Position numbers and translations under genes: made by a program. A stretch of DNA of 64,000 bases from Corynebacterium lubricantis DSM 45231 (GTDB lineage Bacteria; Actinomycetota; Actinomycetes; Mycobacteriales; Mycobacteriaceae): assembly GCF_000379425.1 (NCBI RefSeq), contig NZ_KB902215.1, positions 62,001-126,000 of the forward strand, read 5' to 3'. Positions within the stretch are counted from its first letter, which is position 1. Every line of letters begins with the position of its first letter. Shown one piece after another: positions 57,872-64,000 of the stretch. The notes beneath the pieces are model-generated. The model saw only the letters and a program-made list of their open reading frames with translations. It made no database searches and was not told the origin of the DNA.

Positions 57872-58762
57872 TTAGTGGTCGTGGTCGTGGTGTGGCGCAG
57901 GTTCTAAACGTTTCGCGGCTTGGACTTCGTCACGCGTTGCCCCGCGGCGCAGACGTGCACCGATAATGCGACAGATGATGTAGATAGCGAATGAAATTGA
58001 GGCGACGAAGACACTGACGGGCACACCCGGTGCTAGCGAGAGAACCAGGCCACCGACCGCGGCGATCTCGGCGAACAGGACAGACCACAGCACGGCCTTG
58101 ACGGGGTTTGCGGTGATCTGGACTGCGGCGGCGCCGGGGGTGATCAGCAGTGACATCACCAAGAGCGCACCGACGATCTGGACGGACTGCGCGGCGGCGA
58201 GGCCGACGAGCATGGCGAAGCCCACCGCGATTCCGCGAACAGGCACTCCTGAGGCTCGGGCCATGATGGGATCCGACGAGGCGAAGAGGATGGGGCGCCA
58301 AAAAAGGACAACGGAACCCACGATGATCGCGGTGGTGGCGACAAGTAGGCCCAGCGAATTACTGGACATACCCACGACCTGGCCGGTCAGCAGGCTCATA
58401 GCAGTCGAGGAGTTGCCGGGATAGAGGTGCAGGAACAGCACGGATAGGCCCATGCCGAAACTCATCACCACACCGACGGCGGAATCCTGCTGGCCCTTCA
58501 AACCGAGCAGGGCCAAGACGATGGCTGCCACGATTGAGCCCACCACTGCACCAAATCCGACATTGAGCCCGAAGAGCAGTGCGGCTGCGGCACCCATCAG
58601 GGCGAGCTCAGAGGTGGCGTGCACGGAAAAGGACATGTTTCGCTGCACGATTAGGCTCGTCATGACACCGCTGAGGATGCCCAAGAAGGCTGAGGCGATG
58701 AGCGAGGTTTGGACGAAGTCGACGCTGAGGAGGTAGGAGGTATCGTCGATAAATTGCTGCAT
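57872..58762 (-). CDS. Zinc/manganese ABC transporter permease (ABC-3 family)
   Basis: The 296-residue protein has about eight membrane helices in the ABC-3 (ZnuB/TroC) pattern and a His-rich C-terminus (HHDHDH). The RNMSFSVHATSELALMGAAAALL stretch near residue 42 is a family signature. It follows the ATPase gene with a TAAATG junction. Zinc is inferred from the His-rich partner lipoprotein. Confidence 0.92.
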   Translation of the reverse strand: MQQFIDDTSYLLSVDFVQTSLIASAFLGILSGVMTSLIVQRNMSFSVHATSELALMGAAAALLFGLNVGFGAVVGSIVAAIVLALLGLKGQQDSAVGVVMSFGMGLSVLFLHLYPGNSSTAMSLLTGQVVGMSSNSLGLLVATTAIIVGSVVLFWRPILFASSDPIMARASGVPVRGIAVGFAMLVGLAAAQSVQIVGALLVMSLLITPGAAAVQITANPVKAVLWSVLFAEIAAVGGLVLSLAPGVPVSVFVASISFAIYIICRIIGARLRRGATRDEVQAAKRLEPAPHHDHDH

Positions 58763-59464
58763 TTACACCACTACCAATCGGCCGTTGACTTCGACTACAT
58801 CCACATGCGTGTTGTAGAGCTCGGAGAGGACATCTGAGCGCATTACCTCGGACACCGTGCCGATGGTGTGGCCGTTGGGTGCGATATAAAGCACGCGATC
58901 GGTCACGTTGATGATCGGATTGATGCCGTGGGTGACAAACAAGATGGCGGTGTCGCGCTCTTTGCGCCGCTGATCGAGACGGCGGACTACCTCTTGCTGT
59001 TTGGCGATATCGAGGGAGAGCAGGGGCTCGTCGGCAAGAATCACTTCTGGGTCATTGGCGAAGGCCTGTGCCTGGCGCACCAGCTGTTGCTGACCACCCG
59101 ACAGAGTGCCCACCGGCTGGTCGGCGATGCCCGTCGCGCCGACGCTTTCAAGCAGCGCATCGACCTCGGCGCGCTTGGGGTGGCGTCGCTTGAACACGCC
59201 GTGAGCGAGCGAAAGCGACACGAGGTCGCGAGCGCGCATGGGCAGGTCGATGGGGAACATCCGCTGTTGCGGAATATACCCGTAGCGCCCCGGAACCTCG
59301 ACGGTGCCGGAAGTCAGATCCCGTGTCCCCATGATGGTGTAGAGGAGCGTGGATTTACCCACTCCGTTGGGGCCAAGAACCGCGATGAATTCGCCCGGTT
59401 CGACGGCGAGATCAAGCCCCGACCACAGCGGGTCGACCGCTGCGTCGTGGAATTGCACGAGCAT
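58763..59464 (-). CDS. Zinc/manganese ABC transporter ATPase
   Basis: The 233-residue ATPase has Walker A GPNGVGKST near 33, signature LSGGQQQLVRQAQAF near 129 and Walker B VILADEPLLSLD near 149. It energises the adjacent permease. A hairpin in the 100-base gap before it may lower its expression relative to the lipoprotein gene. Confidence 0.93.
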   Translation of the reverse strand: MLVQFHDAAVDPLWSGLDLAVEPGEFIAVLGPNGVGKSTLLYTIMGTRDLTSGTVEVPGRYGYIPQQRMFPIDLPMRARDLVSLSLAHGVFKRRHPKRAEVDALLESVGATGIADQPVGTLSGGQQQLVRQAQAFANDPEVILADEPLLSLDIAKQQEVVRRLDQRRKERDTAILFVTHGINPIINVTDRVLYIAPNGHTIGTVSEVMRSDVLSELYNTHVDVVEVNGRLVVV

Positions 59465-59514
59465 GTTGTTCCTTTAATTAGGGGTGAGGTAGTTCTTGAA
59501 GTTGAACGTCCGAA

Positions 59515-59538
59515 AGCCCCTGGGCGAACCCAGAGGCT
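59515..59538 (-). terminator. Hairpin between zinc lipoprotein and ATPase genes
   Basis: On the minus strand AGCCTCTGGG pairs with CCCAGGGGCT (one mismatch) around TTCG, then TTTCG. It is a modest terminator or processing stem giving more lipoprotein than ATPase message. Confidence 0.5.
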
Positions 59539-59564
59539 AAGACGTTGGAAAGAACTAAATTTTC

Positions 59565-60572
59565 CTAAGCTGCGTCCGAGAGAGCTTGGACGCGACCTTC
59601 GAAGTAATCCAAGAAGTTCTCGCCAGTTTCAGGGGTTTCGTTAATCTCAACAATCGTGATGCCGTTTTCTTCCGCGGCTTCGCGAATTCGTTTAGCGGTA
59701 TCAGTTGCGGCTTGCGGGTTGAAAATGAGCATATCAACCTCATCGCCCCCAAGCGTGTCTAAGAAAGCGGCGAGATCGGCAGCGGCAGGTTCGGACTCGC
59801 TCAGGACGGCTGCGCGGTAAGACTCAGGTGTGACATCTTCCAATGCGGAGTCATGGATGATGTAATCGCCCACGGACTCGGACTGAACGACATTAGCTGC
59901 AGGCAGTTCTTGGATCAGGATGTCCATTGCGGCCATCCGGTCAAGGACTGGCTGCGCGTCGGCCTGTGTATCTGGGTTAATGGCCAGTGCTGCGGCCTCG
60001 ATTTCTTCAGCGACGTATTCCACAGCATCGGTGTCGTACCAGATGTGCTCATTGCCATCGATTGCCTCGATTGGGCCGTGATCATGGCCTTCGTGGTCGG
60101 CATGCGCGTCTTCTGCGGCAGCTTCGTCAGCGTGCTCATCCTCAGCGTGCTCATCTTCTGCGGCAGCTTCGTCACCATGATCGTGGCCTGCGTGCGCATC
60201 GGCTGTAAGAGGGAGGGCGTGAACAAGCTTGCTCTCGTCGACCACCTCGTAGAGCCATGCGTCGTATCCGCCACCGCCGACAACGACGATGTCGGCCTCG
60301 GCAGCTGCCGCTAAGTTAGCTGCGGAGGGCTCGAAAGTGTGGGGGTCGGTGACATTGCCTTCGACGATCGGGGTGATCGTGGCATTCTCGTCGGTGACAA
60401 CGGCAGAGGCAACGTCGCCCCAGATGCTCGTCGAGGTCACGATATTGAGCCCAGTTGCATCTGCTGGAGCCGTAGACGTTGTGTCAGCGTTGGTGGTATC
60501 AGTGCTTGAGCAGGCGGTAGCGAAAAGAGCCCCGGCAACGAGCGAGGCGAGGATGGGGAGACGTTTGTTCAT
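59565..60572 (-). CDS. Zinc ABC transporter substrate-binding lipoprotein (ZnuA/TroA type)
   Basis: The 335-residue protein has a lipoprotein signal (lipobox FATACSS near residue 20) and the cluster A-I fold. A long His/Asp/Glu-rich loop (AGHDHGDEAAAEDEHAEDEH and on, about residues 125-165) is typical of zinc-specific ZnuA proteins. ATG 60572 was chosen over an upstream start because the signal peptide begins with MNKRL. In C. glutamicum the like-placed operon next to ipsA is Zur-repressed. Confidence 0.93.
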   Translation of the reverse strand: MNKRLPILASLVAGALFATACSSTDTTNADTTSTAPADATGLNIVTSTSIWGDVASAVVTDENATITPIVEGNVTDPHTFEPSAANLAAAAEADIVVVGGGGYDAWLYEVVDESKLVHALPLTADAHAGHDHGDEAAAEDEHAEDEHADEAAAEDAHADHEGHDHGPIEAIDGNEHIWYDTDAVEYVAEEIEAAALAINPDTQADAQPVLDRMAAMDILIQELPAANVVQSESVGDYIIHDSALEDVTPESYRAAVLSESEPAAADLAAFLDTLGGDEVDMLIFNPQAATDTAKRIREAAEENGITIVEINETPETGENFLDYFEGRVQALSDAA

Positions 60573-60600
60573 ATCTACTAATAAACCCTTAATGAAAAAG

Positions 60601-60617
60601 GTTGTCAACTTGAAAAC
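60601..60617. promoter_or_regulatory. Dyad upstream of the zinc operon, candidate Zur box
   Basis: GTTGTCAACTTGAAAAC is a 17-bp palindrome with one mismatched pair, 29 bases before the lipoprotein ATG. TTGAAAA is repeated 11 bases on (60610 and 60621). Zur sites in actinobacteria have TTGAAAA-like half-sites, so zinc-dependent repression is plausible. Confidence 0.45.
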
Positions 60618-60735
60618 CTATTGAAAATGCAGGCAGGGGGCATGAAATGAAAACGAAATGGGAACGCCGGGAATGAGTGGCGGAGGAAAGGCACTAGGGC
60701 AACGCGCGTAAACCGCGAGCTGATACATTGGCACC

Positions 60736-61845
60736 ATGGCTTCACGCCCCGTTCGACGAGGAACTCTCGCTTCCATTGCCGCTGATCTCGGCGTATCGCG
60801 CACTACCGTTTCCAATGCGTACAACCATCCCGATCAGCTCTCTCCTGAACTCCGGGAGAAGATTCTCGCAGCAGCGGCAGCGCGCGGCTACTCCGGCCCA
60901 GACCCTATGGCGCGCAGTATGCGCACCCGCCGGGTCGGGTCCTTCGGCGTGATTCTCACCGAGCGGCTGTCCTTCGCCTTCGAAGACTTGGCGTCCATCG
61001 ACTTCCTTGCAGGCCTAGGCGACAGCTCGTACGCCAAGAACAACACGATGACACTCGTGCCCGTTGGGCCGCTTGACGACGAGGCCACGCAGCTCATTTC
61101 CCAAGCCGTTGTCGACGGGTTCGTGGTCTATTCGGTTGCCGCTAACGACCCTCACCTCGATGCTGCCCGCAGTCGTGGCCTGCCCATAGTCATTGTCGAT
61201 CAGCCTTATGAGATCAACGACCTCCCCTTTGTCGGGATCGACGATTTTTCTGCGATCCAACCAGCAGCTCGCTTGCTCGTCGAACAGGGACACCGTCGCA
61301 TTGGCATCCTGGCGAAGAGAACCCATCGCGGACAATTCGACGGCCATATCACCCTCGCGGAAGTCGAAACCGCTGACTTGCACGTCCAGCGGCAGAGAAT
61401 CTTAGGCGCCATGGACGTCTTTGAGCAGAGTGGGCTGACCGATATCCCGATTGTGACGAGGCACTTCAACGATCACCCCTCCGCGATCGATGCGGCCAAG
61501 GAGCTTTTAGAAGCACATCCAGATCTGACAGCGGTGCTGTGCACCACCGACTCGATGGCCTTCGGCGTGCTGGATTATTGCTTTGCCCACAACATCGATG
61601 TGCCGGGTGACCTGAGCGTGACCGGCTTTGATGGTGTCGAACTTGCTCACTTGCGGGGTTTAACCACGGTTAATCAGCCGAACCGGCGTAAGGGGGCGAC
61701 CGTAGGAAAAATCCTCGACGCTCTTGTCAACGCTCGAGTTGAAGACAAAGAACCGGACAACCCTGCGCCACATGTGGTGATCCCCACGACGCTGAGTTCT
61801 GGTCAGACCGTTGCGGCACCGCGCGCAGCGGAAAGGCTGTCGTAG
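60736..61845 (+). CDS. ipsA: LacI-family regulator, IpsA-like
   Basis: The 369-residue protein has the LacI helix-turn-helix (TLASIAADLGVSRTTVSNAYNHP, about residues 10-32, quoted in part) and a periplasmic-binding-protein-like sensor. Its place between the zinc ABC operon and otsB matches C. glutamicum IpsA, which responds to myo-inositol and controls inositol-phosphate/mycothiol synthesis. The symbol is therefore by synteny. A TACATT -10 ends about 6 bases before the ATG, suggesting a leaderless transcript. Its 3' end overlaps otsB by 43 bases. Confidence 0.82.
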   Translation: MASRPVRRGTLASIAADLGVSRTTVSNAYNHPDQLSPELREKILAAAAARGYSGPDPMARSMRTRRVGSFGVILTERLSFAFEDLASIDFLAGLGDSSYAKNNTMTLVPVGPLDDEATQLISQAVVDGFVVYSVAANDPHLDAARSRGLPIVIVDQPYEINDLPFVGIDDFSAIQPAARLLVEQGHRRIGILAKRTHRGQFDGHITLAEVETADLHVQRQRILGAMDVFEQSGLTDIPIVTRHFNDHPSAIDAAKELLEAHPDLTAVLCTTDSMAFGVLDYCFAHNIDVPGDLSVTGFDGVELAHLRGLTTVNQPNRRKGATVGKILDALVNARVEDKEPDNPAPHVVIPTTLSSGQTVAAPRAAERLS

Positions 61846-62558
61846 AACGCGGCCATCTCATCAATAGTGTCAAGGCGCAAGGAAGCGCCCGTAGCACCCT
61901 CGCCGACCTTAATCCCCACATCACCGTGGGAGAGATAAGGGAAAACAGACTCATCGGTGACATCGTCGCCGGCGAAAAGGGTGGCAGTAAAGTCGCGTTT
62001 CCGTCGTTCCACCCACATTCCCTTGGTGAACTCCACCGCCGAAAATTCGACGATATTGCTCCCATCAGTAGTCGGGCGCCCGCCAGTCTCAATCTGTCGC
62101 GCAGCGTCCAAAATGCCGAGGGCCGCCTCAGGGTCAACCTCGGCGAGGTGAGCAACGTGCACCACCCTCTGATAGGGCTTGACCTCGATATAGGCCAAGG
62201 GATAGTCCGCGATAAGGCCCATTAAGGTGGCTTCGATGCTATCGAGGTAGGCCTCGTCATCGTCGCTAAGCACTAAGCCCCCATCCGTCTGCTCGGCGCC
62301 GTGCGAACCAACAAGGACCACGGGCTCGCGTAAGGGGCAGACCTGCATGAGGCCGTCCAAATGACGCCCGGACAAGACGACGACCTCAGTGTTGGGCAGC
62401 GTAGCTAGGCTTTCCAAGGCCCGCACCGTCGTTGGATTGGCGATCACGGACATCGGATCGGGCCGCAGTGGGGCAACAGTGCCGTCGAAGTCGGTGGCAA
62501 GGAGCAGACGCTCGGCCTGGGCGAGATGGGCAATCGCGTGATGGGCGGCAGGTGTCAT
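61803..62558 (-). CDS. otsB: Trehalose-6-phosphate phosphatase
   Basis: The 251-residue HAD phosphatase removes phosphate from trehalose-6-phosphate. The nucleophile motif is LLATDFDGTVAPL near residue 18, VLSGR near 59 and FAGDDVTDE near 198. It is translationally coupled (4-bp overlap) to the small lipoprotein gene, which is coupled to otsA. Trehalose also feeds mycolate transfer in this group. Confidence 0.94.
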   Translation of the reverse strand: MTPAAHHAIAHLAQAERLLLATDFDGTVAPLRPDPMSVIANPTTVRALESLATLPNTEVVVLSGRHLDGLMQVCPLREPVVLVGSHGAEQTDGGLVLSDDDEAYLDSIEATLMGLIADYPLAYIEVKPYQRVVHVAHLAEVDPEAALGILDAARQIETGGRPTTDGSNIVEFSAVEFTKGMWVERRKRDFTATLFAGDDVTDESVFPYLSHGDVGIKVGEGATGASLRLDTIDEMAAFYDSLSAARGAATV

Positions 62559-63028
62559 TGTTTCATCAACCTTATGGAAGGAGGCTCGATCCCGCTGTCG
62601 GCTTTCGTGAGGACTATCTCGGTGTCCGTAAGGTGGTCGATCTCAAACGTCGAATCTATTGTAAACAGTCCGTGAAGCTCGTCGTGGACATACTGGGAGC
62701 CCCCGTCGCACGAGCTGGTGTCCATGTACTCAATATTCTCAAAGGTCATCTCGGAAGCATCGATGGTTGCTACTTCTTCCTCACCATTGGTGAAGCGCAC
62801 CGCGGCCTGGAACGGGGAGCAGCCGGTATTGCCAGCGATCGACGATTCACCAAACACAAACCGGGCTGCACCGGCGGCGCTTTGCGGGAGCTCATCGGGG
62901 GAACCCGGTGTTGTATACAGGCTGACAACCTGCCATGTTGGCCCAACCATGGAGTTCTCCTCAGGTTGGCTAGAGCAACCCACCAGCAAGGTGGCAGCTG
63001 CGATGGTGCCGATGACCGCCTTACGCAT
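62555..63028 (-). CDS. Small lipoprotein of the trehalose operon (META/HslJ-like)
   Basis: The 157-residue protein has a lipoprotein signal (lipobox LVGCS near residue 17) and a GNTGCSPFQAA segment like META/HslJ domains. Four Cys/Gly-rich positions remain. It is overlapped on both sides by otsA and otsB genes; the same three-gene order is remembered from C. glutamicum. Its role beside trehalose synthesis is unknown. Confidence 0.75.
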   Translation of the reverse strand: MRKAVIGTIAAATLLVGCSSQPEENSMVGPTWQVVSLYTTPGSPDELPQSAAGAARFVFGESSIAGNTGCSPFQAAVRFTNGEEEVATIDASEMTFENIEYMDTSSCDGGSQYVHDELHGLFTIDSTFEIDHLTDTEIVLTKADSGIEPPSIRLMKQ

Positions 63029-64000
63029 TAAGAAGCCTCTTTCGTTGCTGCAAGAGAATTGAGAAATGTCTGGGCCCAGCGAGCCACCGTGAACTCATTG
63101 ACCTGATGGTTCATGGCAAGCATGGCATCCTGCGCGCCGGCGGAACCGCGCGCTTCCACTGCATCCATAATGGCATCCTTGATAGACACGATGTCGAAAG
63201 GATTGCACAAGTGTGCCTGACCCAGTTCTACTGCTGCGCCGGCGAACTCGGATAATACGAGCGCTCCATCGCCGCGCGGGTGGCTTGCCACATATTCCTT
63301 TGCTACCAGATTCATGCCGTCTTTAAACGGGGTGACCAGCATGATATCGGCCAGTGCATAGTATTCGTGGAGCTGTTTTTTGCCCATGGAGCGGTGGTAA
63401 TAATGCACCACTGGCCGACCGATTTCACCAAACCGTCCGTTGATGCGACCTACAGCTTCTTCGACCGCGCTGCGGGTTTGGCGGTAATGGTCGATGCGCT
63501 CTCGTGAGGGAGTAGCGATTTGGACGAAAGTCACATCGCTAAGCTTGCCCTCTTCCAACAGCTCCTCAATCGCGGTGAGACGCTGCAGGATGCCCTTGGT
63601 GTAATCGAGCCTGTCGACACCAAGTAAAACAGTGCTGGGAGAGCCGAGTTTCGCACGGAGCGTTGCTGTGGTGCCCGGATCAACTGCACCGAAACCGCGC
63701 GGGTCGATGGAAATGGGGAAAGTGCCGGTCGTCACTGCACCATCGACGATCGACGAAAAGTTGTCCTCATCCCGCGTTCTTTGGAAACCCACCAAGTCAG
63801 CTCCGCTGACTCCCGCGATAATCTCGTCACTCCATGGGAGCTGACGGAATAAGTCCGGGGAGGGAAAGGGGATATGGAGGAAGAATCCGATGGACAGGTC
63901 TGGGCGCATCTCGCGCAAAAGGCCTGGCACGAGCAGTAGCTGGTAATCCTGGATCCACACCGTGGCCCCGCGCGCAGAGACGCGAGCGACCTCACCCGCA
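63028..64000 (-). CDS. otsA: Trehalose-6-phosphate synthase (5' end off window)
   Basis: The visible C-terminal 323 residues are a GT20 glycosyltransferase. VWIQDYQLLLVPG near the cut edge, LLGVDRLDYTKGILQRL near the middle and DGMNLVAKEYVASHPRG with LVLSEFAGAA are family signatures for UDP-glucose and glucose-6-phosphate binding. It makes trehalose-6-phosphate for OtsB. The stop overlaps the lipoprotein ATG. The N-terminal part lies beyond 64000. Confidence 0.95.
   Translation of the reverse strand, partial: AGEVARVSARGATVWIQDYQLLLVPGLLREMRPDLSIGFFLHIPFPSPDLFRQLPWSDEIIAGVSGADLVGFQRTRDEDNFSSIVDGAVTTGTFPISIDPRGFGAVDPGTTATLRAKLGSPSTVLLGVDRLDYTKGILQRLTAIEELLEEGKLSDVTFVQIATPSRERIDHYRQTRSAVEEAVGRINGRFGEIGRPVVHYYHRSMGKKQLHEYYALADIMLVTPFKDGMNLVAKEYVASHPRGDGALVLSEFAGAAVELGQAHLCNPFDIVSIKDAIMDAVEARGSAGAQDAMLAMNHQVNEFTVARWAQTFLNSLAATKEAS

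Overview
The window is chromosomal DNA of a Corynebacterium or close relative. No rRNA, tRNA, CRISPR array, insertion sequence or prophage was seen. The genus call rests on gene order recalled from C. glutamicum and mycobacteria: dacB-tilS-hpt-ftsH-folEPBK-panC; ispF-ispD-carD-lpqE/radA-disA (also the M. tuberculosis order); and otsA-lipoprotein-otsB next to an IpsA-like LacI regulator and a zinc ABC transporter. Protein-level similarity to corynebacterial families agrees. The species cannot be told from this window.

Layout. 1-2.6 kb: an NRPS-like adenylation/carrier protein running off the left edge, its MarR regulator and a rhodanese. 2.6-4.5 kb: a low-GC NYN-domain gene lying between a decayed ppa fragment and the intact ppa. 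4.5-18.5 kb: a plus-strand housekeeping run (dacB, tilS, hpt, ftsH, folate genes, panC), broken between tilS and hpt by a four-gene osmoprotectant ABC operon. 18.5-28.7 kb: oxidoreductase/HxlR pair, PhoX phosphatase, flavohemoglobin, lysS, two tandem MFS exporters, guaB1. 28.9-38.7 kb: an accessory block between guaB1 and clpC with a drug exporter, an SDR, a PTS sugar locus with its own RNA-binding antiterminator and enzyme I, an iron/2-oxoglutarate-type oxygenase and an orphan MetQ lipoprotein. 38.8-57 kb: clpC, lipase, mutY, carbonic anhydrase, NCS1 permease, disA, radA, lpqE-like, carD, ispD, ispF, nagB, cysS, rlmB. 57-64 kb: esterase, zinc ABC transporter, ipsA-like regulator, trehalose operon otsB-lipoprotein-otsA (cut by the right edge).

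How genes work together. folE-folP-folB-folK form a contiguous folate route. carD-ispD-ispF couple transcription control with the MEP isoprenoid pathway. disA and radA form the c-di-AMP/recombination pair. The PTS leader carries a RAT-like hairpin overlapping a terminator, matching the BglG/LicT protein encoded just downstream. Several regulator-site pairs are visible: HxlR dyad, Pho-like triple repeat before phoX, ClgR-like box before clpC, and a Zur-like dyad before the zinc lipoprotein.

Most unusual signals. (1) The 14-mer TCGTCGNNAAGCGA occurs 15 times on both strands, far above chance. Its only two intergenic copies each abut a terminator stem. (2) A decayed duplicate of ppa flanks the foreign-looking NYN gene. 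(3) Two compensated (covarying) hairpin units lie behind ptsI.
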